The notes under the pieces: generated by a model
Told to the model about the DNA's origin: nothing
Database searches by the model: none
Seen by the model: the letters and a program-made list of their open reading frames with translations, nothing else
Translations under genes and position numbers: made by a program
Assembly: GCA_017642855.1 (NCBI GenBank)
Contig: JAEPOO010000001.1
Span: 650,977 to 714,976, forward strand
From: Pseudomonadales bacterium
GTDB taxonomy: Bacteria; Pseudomonadota; Gammaproteobacteria; Pseudomonadales; Azotimanducaceae
Direction of reading: 5' to 3'
DNA: 64,000 bases
In this document: positions 35,818 to 44,577 of the stretch, piece by piece
Position numbering within the stretch: the first letter of the stretch is position 1
Layout: each line of letters opens with the position of its first letter

Positions 35818-36429
35818 TTACAGGCGCTCTATGATGTCCGCGGCGTGGTCTAGACTCTCGACATGGCGTGCTTGCCACCCATGTGCGATTGCCGCTTCGA
35901 CATGATCCATCACGTCATCGAGAAACAATGCCGTCTGATCGGGCGTTCTGCCCAGCAGCAAGTCTCCCTGCCGATAGTATTCCGCCTCTGGTTTGGCACA
36001 TCCGATGTTGCAGGACACGATGACGGTTTCAAAGATATCGGCGAAACCCAGGTCGTCACAGATATAGCGTGCTCGTGTCCGGTCCTGGTTGGTCGCCAGA
36101 GCCAGCTGACCACCTGTCCGCTCTTTCCATTGGATGGCAGCATCGATGACATGCTGTGCCACGACTGCATCGTTGCCATGCCAATAGCTGAGAAGTTGCT
36201 CGACGGATATATCCGGATAGTGCGCCGCAAGGAATTCACCCAGCGGTTCCTCGACCGGCACAAAACCACGCATGACATCCTGCCAATACTTTTGGAAGAA
36301 ATGACGTTGCATCATCTTCGGGCGAACGCCGAGGTCAGCCTCCATCGTGGCATCCCAGCGTACCCTGGGAAATCCCCCGATGAGTACGCCATCGACGTCT
36401 AAAACGAGGTAATCAGGATCGGAGGGCAT
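35818..36429 (-). CDS. HAD-superfamily hydrolase
   Basis: This is a 203-residue haloacid-dehalogenase-fold phosphatase or dehalogenase. Motif I is YLVLDVDGVL (nucleophile Asp near residue 10), motif II is LATNQD (near residue 117), and the Lys and acidic motif IV are in CAKPEAEYY and ALFLDDVMDHV. The reading frame stays open 72 codons upstream, but that extension runs inside the thioesterase gene. The ATG at 36429 is therefore used and overlaps that gene by 17 bases. Third gene of an SDR-thioesterase-HAD leftward operon. Confidence 0.85.
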   Translation of the reverse strand: MPSDPDYLVLDVDGVLIGGFPRVRWDATMEADLGVRPKMMQRHFFQKYWQDVMRGFVPVEEPLGEFLAAHYPDISVEQLLSYWHGNDAVVAQHVIDAAIQWKERTGGQLALATNQDRTRARYICDDLGFADIFETVIVSCNIGCAKPEAEYYRQGDLLLGRTPDQTALFLDDVMDHVEAAIAHGWQARHVESLDHAADIIERL

Positions 36430-36814
36430 AAAGCACGCGCCCCGTTGCGAGATGGGTACCGTCGTCGCTGTGAATGTCGACGTGGATGGTGCAGAGCTGG
36501 CGTCCGCGTTTGACGACATGCGCTTGTGCATCAATCCATTTACCGTGTGCCTGGCGCAGATAGGTGATTTGAAGATCCGCTGTGCCAGCGGGCTGGCTAC
36601 CTTCTCGAATATTGGTAAACACCGCAGGCACGGCCGCCATATCAATCATGGTCGCCAATACGCCACCATTCACACTGCCACCGATTCCTGAGGGTGTGTT
36701 CTCATTGATGGACAGGCGGATACGTGCGTAATCTTCTTGGGTTTCTTCCAGTGTCAGCCCAAGATAAGCGTGAAAGGGATCGGCGTTAAAATCCCATGCG
36801 TTGTCGACCTTCAA
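36413..36814 (-). CDS. PaaI-family hotdog thioesterase
   Basis: This is a 133-residue single hotdog domain that probably hydrolyses an acyl-CoA thioester. The SGIGGSVNGGVLATMIDMAA block (about residues 40-60) is the family's catalytic helix region, though the usual HGG is SVNGG here, so the catalytic Asn/Gly arrangement is retained but His is not. The final strands contain the RQLCTIHVDI pattern. It is co-transcribed with the SDR before it (26-base gap) and the HAD gene after it. Confidence 0.82.
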   Translation of the reverse strand: MKVDNAWDFNADPFHAYLGLTLEETQEDYARIRLSINENTPSGIGGSVNGGVLATMIDMAAVPAVFTNIREGSQPAGTADLQITYLRQAHGKWIDAQAHVVKRGRQLCTIHVDIHSDDGTHLATGRVLYALRS

Positions 36815-36840
36815 TGAATGTCCCCTTCAGAGTTGCAAGC

Positions 36841-37611
36841 CTAGTCGTGATTCCACCAGGCTGTATCGCTGAATGACCGAAGATCAAGCTCATGCGTCCA
36901 GACAGAGCGGTGTTGTCGCGCGACATGATAGTAGGTCTCAGCAATTTTTTCTGGCAGCATCAAGCCGTCGTGTTCACCGCCGCGAGTTTCTCGTAGCTTT
37001 TGAAACATCTCTGCACCCAGCATCTTTCCCAAGGTGTCAGGCGCGTCCACGGCACCATCAATCAGGATGTGAGCAACATGGATGCCCTTAGGTCCGAATT
37101 CGGCGTTAAGGCTCTGACATAACATTCGTCGACCGCCCATCGCAGCGGCATGGGAATGCTGCCCCTTGTTGCCGCGAACAGCCGAAGTGGCTGAAGTCAC
37201 CAGGATGGTGCCGTGACCTCGCTGTTCCATCAGGGGTGTGAGTACATAGGCGAGGCGATAGAGACCAAAACAGCCCATGCGCCAGCCCAGTTCAAAAGTT
37301 TTGTGAGGTGTGTCAGCGAGCGCACGGTTACCAATCTGTGCGCCGAGGTTATAGACCGCAACATCGATCGGGCCAATGTCTTCTTCTACCTGGTTAACGA
37401 AGTGCTCGATGGCACCATCTTCAGTCGCGCTGAGTAACTGGCCTGAGGCAGTGCCGCCGGCATCGGTGATCTGCGCGACCAGGTTGTGTAAACCCTCCTC
37501 ATCGCTGCGTCGGGCAAGCACGGCGTGATAACCTTCGAGCGCAAATTTCTTGGCAACGTTACCTCCGATACCGGCGCCGGCACCGATGACCAGGCAAACT
37601 GGTTTAGTCAT
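36841..37611 (-). CDS. SDR-family oxidoreductase
   Basis: This is a 256-residue short-chain dehydrogenase relative. Cofactor loop VIGAGAGIGGNVAKKF (about residues 7-22) and YNLGAQIGNRA in the NAG position are seen. The active-site Ser is in LVTSATSAVRG, but the usual YxxxK reads HSHAAAMGGRR, so the catalytic Tyr/Lys pair is altered. It may therefore be a divergent or non-canonical SDR. It heads the leftward operon with thioesterase and HAD genes, divergent from a GST gene across a palindromic operator-like site. Confidence 0.82.
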   Translation of the reverse strand: MTKPVCLVIGAGAGIGGNVAKKFALEGYHAVLARRSDEEGLHNLVAQITDAGGTASGQLLSATEDGAIEHFVNQVEEDIGPIDVAVYNLGAQIGNRALADTPHKTFELGWRMGCFGLYRLAYVLTPLMEQRGHGTILVTSATSAVRGNKGQHSHAAAMGGRRMLCQSLNAEFGPKGIHVAHILIDGAVDAPDTLGKMLGAEMFQKLRETRGGEHDGLMLPEKIAETYYHVARQHRSVWTHELDLRSFSDTAWWNHD

Positions 37612-37637
37612 TTGGGGCTCCTCGGATGATGAATGGC

Positions 37638-37667
37638 ATGACGAGTTGGACCAGAGAATAGTATAGT
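37638..37667 (+). promoter_or_regulatory. Candidate sigma-70 promoter for GST gene
   Basis: ATGACG at 37638-37643 (-35-like, 4 of 6 consensus) and TATAGT at 37662-37667 (-10-like, 5 of 6) are separated by 18 bases, in the divergent region and upstream of the GST ATG. The -10 box runs into the palindrome at 37666-37680. This is a pattern match only. Confidence 0.3.
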
Positions 37668-37680
37668 TTAATCATTAAAC
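37666..37680. promoter_or_regulatory. Perfect 15-base palindromic operator-like site
   Basis: GTTTAATCATTAAAC is a perfect inverted repeat of two 7-base arms around one central C. It lies 15 bases before the GST start and 54 bases before the divergent SDR start, overlapping a -10-like box. AT-rich dyads of this size are typical of MarR, ArsR or HxlR-type repressor sites. No such regulator gene is adjacent. Confidence 0.5.
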
Positions 37681-37695
37681 CTAGCAGGAAACCCT

Positions 37696-38442
37696 ATGTC
37701 GACACCCAAGCTTTATGGCGTACCTTTTTCCCAACCCGTGCGTGCGGTTATGTGGCTTTTCATCATGCACAAGACGCCGTTTGAACTGGTGTTGACCAAT
37801 CCCGGCTCCAAGGGAGAAAACGGTTCCAGGCATCCCGACTATCTGGCCAAGTGCCCGGGCGGCACGATTCCCTGTTTGGAAGAGCCGGCTACCGGATTCA
37901 CGCTGGGTGAAGCCCACGCGATCATGACTTACCTTGCCAGAACCCATGGCTGGACAGACGTCTATCCGGATAACGAACAGGATCGAGCAAAGATTGATGG
38001 CTATCTTCATTACCATCATAGAAACGTGCGCGAGGCATCTCTTGGCCTGGTGGCACCCAAAGTCAGAAAAGATCTGGATATCCCTGAATCGTTTCAGGAA
38101 TCGGCGCGACGAAACCTGACCAATGCGCTACGCACCATTGAATCGAGCTATCTGGCTGACAACACATTCCTCATGGGGGGCAGCGTGACTCTCGCTGACA
38201 TCGCAGCCTATGTGGAAATTGGGCAACTTCGGCCTGAATTCACCAACGTGTTCGACTTCTCTGAGTTCCCCAACGTGCAGCGATGGCTGGGCGATATGGC
38301 CAAGGTTTCAGGACATGATGAAGTGCATGTGGTGATGTCAGAGATGGGAGACATCAGTCAGAAAGCACCGGAAATGGATACCATCCGAGACGCAAACATC
38401 ACGGCACTCAAGACGTTAAAGGCAACGCTAGCCAGTTTCTGA
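37696..38442 (+). CDS. Glutathione S-transferase, theta-like
   Basis: This is a 248-residue cytosolic GST. The N-terminal thioredoxin-like domain starts LYGVPFSQPVRAVMW, with the Ser of FSQP in the position of the theta-class active-site serine, and GTIPCLEE plus LGEAHAIMTYLA supply the cis-Pro and glutathione gamma-glutamyl contacts. The C-terminal helical domain spans about residues 95-210. It probably conjugates or isomerises an electrophile. It ends inside the convergent hypothetical gene by 15 bases. An operator-like palindrome lies upstream. Confidence 0.88.
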   Translation: MSTPKLYGVPFSQPVRAVMWLFIMHKTPFELVLTNPGSKGENGSRHPDYLAKCPGGTIPCLEEPATGFTLGEAHAIMTYLARTHGWTDVYPDNEQDRAKIDGYLHYHHRNVREASLGLVAPKVRKDLDIPESFQESARRNLTNALRTIESSYLADNTFLMGGSVTLADIAAYVEIGQLRPEFTNVFDFSEFPNVQRWLGDMAKVSGHDEVHVVMSEMGDISQKAPEMDTIRDANITALKTLKATLASF

Positions 38443-38862
38443 AAGCGTAATGACGACCAGTTTCCCGTTCAGCCACAGCGGTAACCAATCCGGTGCGGTT
38501 GGACGAAGACGGGAGAAGACGTCAACCACATAGTCGTCGTCATCCAGCACAACAACACCGTGTCCGGTCAGTGTCTCTCCCTTGATCATCATGGATACCG
38601 GCTTCTTTTCTCCTCGGAAATCGCGCCACCAGGGACCGTCAACAGCAATGAATACAAGATTGTCTTCTTTCAGGTAGTTGACGGGTAGCGTTCTGTCGTC
38701 ATAGGCAATAATCATGGCGACCTTCGCTTCTTCCCCGTTGGGATGAGTGCGTATCTCGTTCATCACTGCGGGATTCACGACAGAGCGAAAGAAGATTAAG
38801 CCGAGTATCAGCGGGACAGCCATAACACCAATGACAATTCCGGTTCGTTTCAATAGAGTCAT
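38428..38862 (-). CDS. Membrane-anchored hypothetical protein, possible split-barrel fold
   Basis: This is 144 residues. An N-terminal membrane anchor (RTGIVIGVMAVPLILGLIFF, about residues 6-25) is followed by an ectodomain with alternating strands (AKVAMIIAYDD, TLPVNYLKEDNLVFIAVDG, PWWRDFRGEKKPVSMMIKG). The pattern recalls flavin/deazaflavin nitroreductase-like (DUF385) split barrels, but that is my inference. It is leftward and divergent from the molybdenum-hydroxylase operon across a long stem-loop. Confidence 0.65.
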   Translation of the reverse strand: MTLLKRTGIVIGVMAVPLILGLIFFRSVVNPAVMNEIRTHPNGEEAKVAMIIAYDDRTLPVNYLKEDNLVFIAVDGPWWRDFRGEKKPVSMMIKGETLTGHGVVVLDDDDYVVDVFSRLRPTAPDWLPLWLNGKLVVITLSETG

Positions 38863-38878
38863 GCGTCAAACGTAGCAT

Positions 38879-38921
38879 CGACAAATCTTTAACGAAAACC
38901 TTTTCGTAAGATTTATTGTCG
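38879..38921. promoter_or_regulatory. Long imperfect dyad upstream of molybdenum hydroxylase genes
   Basis: The 43-base region starts CGACAA and ends TTGTCG, with inner arms AATCTT/AAGATT and ACGAAAA/TTTTCGT around a CC centre, so three matched blocks form a long stem with two small bulges. It lies in the divergent space between the anchored hypothetical gene and the 2Fe-2S subunit gene. No T-tract follows, so I read it as an operator or folded 5' leader and not a terminator. Confidence 0.5.
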
Positions 38922-38961
38922 TCATTCAGAATTAAATACGGCCATCGTATTGGGGAAAAGC

Positions 38962-39474
38962 ATGCCGAAATACACTTTGGAAATTAATGGAGAGCGAACC
39001 GCGATAGACGCGGCCGCAGATATGCCCTTGCTCTGGGCAATCCGGGACAAAGCCGGACTCACCGGAACGAAATTTGGTTGTGGTATTGGACAGTGTGGAG
39101 CCTGCACAGTCCATATCAACGGTGCGCCGGTGAGAAGTTGTCTGTTGCCGATCAGTGCAGTGGATGGCAGTCAGGTGACAACGATTGAAGGCCTTGCTGA
39201 CAGCGATCAGCTCCACGTGCTGCAACAGGTCTGGATTGATCAGGATGTGGCTCAGTGTGGTTACTGCCAGGCAGGCCAGATCATGTCGGCCGCCGCGCTG
39301 CTGAATCAGAAACCCAAACCGACAGATGACGACATTGATAACGCCATGTCGGGTAACTATTGCCGCTGCGGTACTTATATCAGGATTCGCAAAGCGATCC
39401 ATACCGCGGCGTCGTTTTATGACGCAGCGGATAAGGCTTCAAGCGCCTCTAACGAGCAGGAGGCACAGGCATGA
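38962..39474 (+). CDS. 2Fe-2S subunit of IorAB-type molybdenum hydroxylase
   Basis: This is a 170-residue electron-transfer subunit with two iron-sulfur clusters. The plant-ferredoxin cysteines are in [14 protein letters not shown] and VRSC, and the C-terminal helical domain holds QCGYCQAGQ and NYCRCGTY. This matches the IorA/small-subunit family of xanthine-dehydrogenase-like enzymes such as isoquinoline 1-oxidoreductase and aldehyde dehydrogenases. The ATG at 38962 follows a GGGGAAAAG block. A TTG four codons earlier was set aside. It overlaps the large subunit by 4 bases (ATGA). No FAD subunit is adjacent. Confidence 0.92.
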   Translation: MPKYTLEINGERTAIDAAADMPLLWAIRDKAGLTGTKFGCGIGQCGACTVHINGAPVRSCLLPISAVDGSQVTTIEGLADSDQLHVLQQVWIDQDVAQCGYCQAGQIMSAAALLNQKPKPTDDDIDNAMSGNYCRCGTYIRIRKAIHTAASFYDAADKASSASNEQEAQA

Positions 39475-41663
39475 ATACGATGGTGACGCGAAGAGGCTTT
39501 CTTAAAGCCACGTCGATTGCCGGTGGTGGTTTCGTGCTGGGGCTTCCCCTGGTCAGCTCCGCGATGGAAGCCAGTCTGGTTGGTTCAGCTGAGCTGAATG
39601 CTTACGTCCAGGTTCGAGATGACGGCAAGATCATCATCTATTCCGGCTCTCCGGAAATGGGACAGGGTATTAAAACTTCCCTGCCGATGATTGTTGCCGA
39701 GGAACTCGGCGCCAACTGGGATGACGTTGTTGTTGTTCAGACACCGGAGGTGGATACCGAGCGGTATGGCGGACAGTGGACCGGTGGTTCCTTCACGCTC
39801 TACCTGAACTGGAACCTGATGCGGGAGATGGGTGCCAGCGCGCGCGACATGTTCATTGCCGCAGCGGCCATAGCGATGGAAGTGCCAAAAGAAGAACTCA
39901 AAGCGGAGGACAGCCGCGTCGTTCACGCAAAGACGGGCGAGTCTCGAACCTTTGCTGAACTGGCAACTTTGGCACAAAGGCAGCCCATTCCAAACAAAGA
40001 AAGCCTGGTGTTCAAAGATAGAGACGACTATCGAATTCTCGGTAAATCCATCAGTCAGGTGGATTCTCTGGAGATTGTCACCGGGGTGGGTGATTTCGGT
40101 ATCGACACCAAAGTCACAGACATGCTTTACGGCAGCTACGAAAAGTGTCCTGCAGTTGGTGGGAAAATTGTCAGTGCAAATATCGATGAGATTAAAAAAC
40201 TGCCCGGTGTCGTGGATGCCTGGATCGTTAAAGGCAATGGCAACGTTCGTGAGCTGATGGATGGTGTTGGCATTGTTGGTACCGATACCTGGTCAGTGTT
40301 TAAGGCAAGAGAATCGCTCGAAATCGAGTGGGATGAATCAAACGCCTCGAAAGACAGTTGGACTGCCTTTGCGGAGTTTGCCAGCAAAGTGGGTGATACC
40401 GGAGACAAGGTGCCTATCCATGTTGGTGATGTGGATGCCGCTTTCAATGATGCTGACAACAAAGTCATCTCAAGTTTCTATGAGTTCCCCTATGTCACCC
40501 ACATGTGTCTGGAACCGATGAACTGTACCGCTGATTACCGTCCCGGCGCTGGCGGCGCAAAAGATCACCTTGAGGTTTGGATCCCGACCCAGAACGGTCC
40601 GCGTTTCCAGGAGATGGCAAAAAATCGCTATGGTCTGGAAAAAGATCAGCTGAGCATCCATGTGAAGCGTATGGGTGGCAGTTTTGGTCGTCGTACCAGT
40701 AACGAATATGTGATCGAAGCGATCGAACTTTCCAAGCTCGCAGGCAAGCCGGTCAAGCTGACCTGGACGAGGGAAGACAACATCCGTTACGACTTCCTGC
40801 GTGAGGGTGGCTTCAACAGGCTACGAGCAGCGATTACGCCGGATGGCAAAGTTGCCGCTTTTGAAGAACACACGGTAGGACCAGCCCCTGGTGGCGAGTC
40901 GTCCCGCTTCAATGGCCCGAATCCGGGCGCGTTTCCCTTTAACACGATGGAACATGTTCGCGGTTCACTCACCAACTATCGTATGGATACGCCGGTTGGT
41001 CCGTGGCGTGCGCCTTACTCAAACACGCATGCGTTTACTTCGCAGGCGTTCCTGCACGAAGTTGCAACGGAGGCCGGAAGAGACCACGTCGAACTGTTAA
41101 TCGAAATGATGGGTGAGCCCCGTTGGCTCGATGACGGTAACTGGCGTTCCATGAATACGGAACGTGCGGTAGGTGTGATCAAGCTGGCCGCGGAAAAGAG
41201 CGGCTGGGGCAGAGAGATGCCTGAAGGACGCGGTCTGGGTTTCGCTTTCTACTTCTGTCACGCGGCGCATGTGGCGGAAGTCGCTGAGGTCAGTATCAAG
41301 GGTGACCAGGTCACCTTGCACAAGGTGATTGCCGCGGTGGATGTTGGACCGATCATTAATCGAAGCGGAGCCATCTCACAGGTGCAGGGTTCAATCATTG
41401 ACGGCTACAGCGCCATGGCTGGCCAGAAGATCACGATGGAAAATGGCCGGGTTGAACAGACGAACCTGGATCAGTATCCGGTACTTCGAATTGATCAGGC
41501 GCCGGAAGTCGACGTGCACTTCATTGAGAGCGACTTTGACCCAACGGGTCTGGGTGAACCTGCGCTGCCGCCGCTCGCACCGGCAGTCGCGAATGCGATT
41601 TATGCGATTACCGGCAAACGTGTGCGCAAAATGCCGCTGACTGATGAGGGTTACCGGGTTTAA
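39471..41663 (+). CDS. Molybdopterin-binding subunit of IorAB-type hydroxylase
   Basis: This is the 730-residue catalytic subunit, exported as a folded protein: a Tat signal is seen ([20 protein letters not shown]) within the first 30 residues. The molybdenum-cofactor domains contain [15 protein letters not shown], the repeat [13 protein letters not shown] and the C-terminal active-site block [12 protein letters not shown], whose Glu is the catalytic base. The partner small subunit precedes it. It hydroxylates a heterocycle or oxidises an aldehyde in the periplasm, with electrons going to an unseen cytochrome or quinone. Neither an XdhC-type chaperone nor an FAD subunit gene is in view. It converges on the VOC gene (TTAA overlap). 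Confidence 0.9.
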   Translation: MNTMVTRRGFLKATSIAGGGFVLGLPLVSSAMEASLVGSAELNAYVQVRDDGKIIIYSGSPEMGQGIKTSLPMIVAEELGANWDDVVVVQTPEVDTERYGGQWTGGSFTLYLNWNLMREMGASARDMFIAAAAIAMEVPKEELKAEDSRVVHAKTGESRTFAELATLAQRQPIPNKESLVFKDRDDYRILGKSISQVDSLEIVTGVGDFGIDTKVTDMLYGSYEKCPAVGGKIVSANIDEIKKLPGVVDAWIVKGNGNVRELMDGVGIVGTDTWSVFKARESLEIEWDESNASKDSWTAFAEFASKVGDTGDKVPIHVGDVDAAFNDADNKVISSFYEFPYVTHMCLEPMNCTADYRPGAGGAKDHLEVWIPTQNGPRFQEMAKNRYGLEKDQLSIHVKRMGGSFGRRTSNEYVIEAIELSKLAGKPVKLTWTREDNIRYDFLREGGFNRLRAAITPDGKVAAFEEHTVGPAPGGESSRFNGPNPGAFPFNTMEHVRGSLTNYRMDTPVGPWRAPYSNTHAFTSQAFLHEVATEAGRDHVELLIEMMGEPRWLDDGNWRSMNTERAVGVIKLAAEKSGWGREMPEGRGLGFAFYFCHAAHVAEVAEVSIKGDQVTLHKVIAAVDVGPIINRSGAISQVQGSIIDGYSAMAGQKITMENGRVEQTNLDQYPVLRIDQAPEVDVHFIESDFDPTGLGEPALPPLAPAVANAIYAITGKRVRKMPLTDEGYRV

Positions 41664-42187
41664 CCCCGCGCTCTGTGAGACTCGATCTTAGCCGGAGGTT
41701 TTGAAAACGCCGGCTCGGTCGCCGTTAGCTGCTTTAGCGCAAAGTCCCGATCAGCCTCGTTGAACTCTCCCGTTGTCAGGCAGAACTCGACGAGGTTGTC
41801 GTTCGGGTCTTTGGTATAAATCGAATGACACCAGTTGTGATCAATTTCCATCACATCACAACCGCCACCCAGCCACTGTTGTTTTCTCATCTGCAGCTCG
41901 TCTGCATCCTTTACGTCGAAAGAAATGTGATTGATGTGATCAGGTAGTCCGGCGGCTTTGGAGATGTTGGTCTCGAAGCTGTCTTCGACGCCCGGCATCT
42001 CGTGCATTTCCCAGAAGGCAATGAACTTGGAGTCGTCTTCCATCCGATAGAAGAAGTGTTTTGCCCAACCTCCCTCTGGTGATGGGCCGACCTCGACCTT
42101 GACCAGTTTGAATTCCATGATGCCTTCGTAAAAGTTATGAATCGCATTCATGTCTTTGGCGGCAAGTGCGAGATGATGGTATCCCAT
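41660..42187 (-). CDS. VOC-family ring-cleavage-dioxygenase-like protein
   Basis: This is a 175-residue single-domain VOC protein. It opens MGYHHLALAAKDMNAIHNF (metal His) and includes HINHISFDVKDADELQMRK and HSIYTKDPNDNLVEFCLT, where His and Glu are the other metal ligands. The arrangement resembles catechol extradiol dioxygenase and related lyases, as a half-size relative. The ATG at 42187 has an AGGAG five bases upstream. An ATG 11 codons earlier is possible. It is divergent from the acyl-CoA dehydrogenase operon across 50 bases. Confidence 0.85.
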   Translation of the reverse strand: MGYHHLALAAKDMNAIHNFYEGIMEFKLVKVEVGPSPEGGWAKHFFYRMEDDSKFIAFWEMHEMPGVEDSFETNISKAAGLPDHINHISFDVKDADELQMRKQQWLGGGCDVMEIDHNWCHSIYTKDPNDNLVEFCLTTGEFNEADRDFALKQLTATEPAFSKPPAKIESHRARG

Positions 42188-42237
42188 GGCAACTCCTGAG
42201 TTGATGTTGTCAGGGGACAATAATACAGTCGCAGGCT

Positions 42238-43329
42238 ATGACTGAATATACGCAAGATCAGGAAACTTTCCGCGACGTCGTCGCCAGGTTTCTGCAGGCA
42301 AAGTCGACGCCCGCAGATGTTCGGCGGCTTATGGACACCGACGAGGGATTCGACAGGGCAGTTTGGCAGCAGCTTTGTCGGGAAGTCGGGCTGGCCGGTA
42401 CGCATATCCCGGAAGAGTACGGTGGCTTCGGGTTTGGTCCAGTTGAGCTCGGAATCGCTGCAGAAGAAATGGGGCGTTATCTCTACTGCAGTCCCTTCCT
42501 TTCATCATCAGTGATGGCCGGCTATGCCATTTTGAATGGTGCCAGTGAGGCGAACCGACAGAAGTTGCTCCCTGAGATTGCCTCTGGTTCAACCATAGCG
42601 ACATTGGTACTCGACTCAGTCAATGCGCCTGAACAGGTGGGTAGGCAATTGCGAGCAACCGGAAATGAACTGGACGGCGCGGCACCTATAGTGACTGATG
42701 CCCATGTCGCGGATCTGCTGATTGTCGTTGCAGAAGGAAAGGAAGGGTTGGATCTCTTCTCTATTGCCAGTGACGCAGATGGCGTTGCAATACACGCGCA
42801 GGACGCGTTGGATACAACGAGGAAGTTAAGTCGCGTTGTGCTTTCCGGCGCTGTCGCGGATAAGATCGGACACCTCTCTGAAGCTGGTTTGGAAAAAACC
42901 TGGAATCAGATCAGCGTCGCGCTGGCTCATGAGATGATCGGCGGTGCACAGCAGTTGTTCGACTCCACGCTTGAGTACACAAAAGTCCGGGTGCAGTTTG
43001 GTCGTCCTATTGGATCATTCCAGGCTCTCAAACACCGCTGCGCAGATCTTCTGCTGGCATTGGAATGGGCGAAAGCAGTGACACACCATGCAGCGTTCTG
43101 CCTGTGCGCCGGGGAAGAGCCAGAAACTGCGAGTATGGCGAAAGCCATGGCCAGTGACGTTTATATGGAAGCTGCCCGCGCCGCCGTTCAACTGAGAGGC
43201 GGGATCGGGTTTACTTGGGAAGAAGACACACATCTCTGGTACAAGCGCGCAAAGGCCTCTGAAGTATTCATGGGATCGCCGCACATGCATCGTGAACGCT
43301 TGTTGTCACAAATAGAGGAGGCGTCATGA
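42238..43329 (+). CDS. Acyl-CoA dehydrogenase (first of three)
   Basis: This is a 363-residue FAD-dependent dehydrogenase introducing a double bond in an acyl-CoA. Residue blocks include HIPEEYGGFGFGPVELGIAAEE, QFGRPIGSFQALKHRCADL (FAD and arginine contact) and GGIGFTWEEDTHLWYKRAK near the C-terminus. It is shorter than the other two and resembles the small partner subunits of actinobacterial heterotetrameric ACADs of steroid side-chain degradation (FadE29/ChsE-type). That resemblance is inference. It overlaps the next gene by four bases (ATGA), so the two are likely partners. Confidence 0.9.
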   Translation: MTEYTQDQETFRDVVARFLQAKSTPADVRRLMDTDEGFDRAVWQQLCREVGLAGTHIPEEYGGFGFGPVELGIAAEEMGRYLYCSPFLSSSVMAGYAILNGASEANRQKLLPEIASGSTIATLVLDSVNAPEQVGRQLRATGNELDGAAPIVTDAHVADLLIVVAEGKEGLDLFSIASDADGVAIHAQDALDTTRKLSRVVLSGAVADKIGHLSEAGLEKTWNQISVALAHEMIGGAQQLFDSTLEYTKVRVQFGRPIGSFQALKHRCADLLLALEWAKAVTHHAAFCLCAGEEPETASMAKAMASDVYMEAARAAVQLRGGIGFTWEEDTHLWYKRAKASEVFMGSPHMHRERLLSQIEEAS

Positions 43330-44567
43330 GCCCGGAAGATGTTAGAAAAGAACTCAGTGAATGGCTGGATGCCAACTGGGACCCTAATCGTCCGCTTATT
43401 GAATGGCGCAATATCCTCGTGGATGGCGGTTGGGCTGCGGCTAGCTGGCCGGAGGACAGCTACGGGCGAGGGTTTGATGTGCGGCAGATGGCCGTGGTCA
43501 ATGACGTATTTTCAGAGAAGGGTATTGTGGGTGCAGCCCAGGCAGGACCGCGACGCCTGGCGGCAGAGACCATCCTGGCTCACGGAAATACGGACCAGAA
43601 AAAGCGCTTTCTTAGACCCATTCTTACTGGCGAACACGCATGGACCCAATTGTTCAGCGAACCGGGTAGCGGTTCTGATCTCGCCGGCGCCAGCACAAAG
43701 GCAGAGTTGATAGACGGTAAGTGGATTGTCAATGGTCAGAAGGTCTGGAATACCAGCGCACACCACGCTGACTGGGGCATTCTCGTTGCCAGAACGGATT
43801 GGGATCTGCCGAAGCACCAGGGGCTTTCTTATTTTCTGATCAATCTCAAGCAGTCGGGCGTTGAAGTTAGGCCGCTCAAACAGATGAACGGACATGCCTC
43901 GTTCAATGAAGTTTTCATGACAGACGCCGAAGTTGCAGCGGAAGACATGCTGGGTACGGAAGGTGAAGGATGGGCAATTGCCACCACGACGCTTTCTATT
44001 GAACGTCAGGGGTTTGCCCGTGGCAGGAATCAGCGTTCACCTCGAGAAGCAAAAGAAGGCAGCATTTACGTAGAGTTTGCAGAGGAGCTGGCGATCGCTA
44101 ATGAACCATACTCCTGGTATCCGCAGCGTGAGGGTCGACCAGACCTGGTGATGAAGCGAGCCATGGATACCGGCGCCATTAACGATCCCGTGGTTCGTCA
44201 GGAAATGGCGAAACTGATGTCGATGTCGAGAGCTGCGCAACTGGCTGCAAAGAGTGCTGCCGCCATACGAAAGGCTGGCAGTAATGAAGTTGTACCGGCA
44301 GGTTCAATCGGCAAACTCGGTGCCAGCGTGATCGCGCGACAATCCGCTCATGTACACACCATGATTTCCGGCGCAGACGCCATGCTCAGTGGTTCCGATT
44401 CCGCCGAAGCAGGTGTCATTGCCGAGACACTGGTCTCGGTGCCCGCGATTTCTATCGCCGGAGGGACCGACGAAATTCAGAAGAACATCATCTCGGAAAG
44501 AGTTCTGGGTATGCCGAAAGAACAGCGAATGGACACCGGACCATTCCGAGACATAAAAAGAAATTAA
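43326..44567 (+). CDS. Acyl-CoA dehydrogenase (second of three)
   Basis: This is a 413-residue dehydrogenase. FSEPGSGSDLAGASTKAEL and WIVNGQKVWNTSAHHADWG are the FAD-binding middle domain, and AISIAGGTDEIQKNIISERV is the C-terminal block. An insertion of about 45 residues (ARGRNQRSPREAKEGSIYVE and on) sets it apart from ordinary FadE enzymes and is common in the long ACAD10/11- or FadE26/28-like group. It is translationally coupled to the first ACAD, with the third ACAD ten bases downstream. Confidence 0.9.
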   Translation: MSPEDVRKELSEWLDANWDPNRPLIEWRNILVDGGWAAASWPEDSYGRGFDVRQMAVVNDVFSEKGIVGAAQAGPRRLAAETILAHGNTDQKKRFLRPILTGEHAWTQLFSEPGSGSDLAGASTKAELIDGKWIVNGQKVWNTSAHHADWGILVARTDWDLPKHQGLSYFLINLKQSGVEVRPLKQMNGHASFNEVFMTDAEVAAEDMLGTEGEGWAIATTTLSIERQGFARGRNQRSPREAKEGSIYVEFAEELAIANEPYSWYPQREGRPDLVMKRAMDTGAINDPVVRQEMAKLMSMSRAAQLAAKSAAAIRKAGSNEVVPAGSIGKLGASVIARQSAHVHTMISGADAMLSGSDSAEAGVIAETLVSVPAISIAGGTDEIQKNIISERVLGMPKEQRMDTGPFRDIKRN

Positions 44568-44577
44568 GGGGAAAGTG

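Noticed and set aside
36430..36645. N-terminal extension of the HAD gene
   Set aside because: It is in a second frame through the thioesterase gene, and HAD motif I begins right after the internal ATG at 36429.
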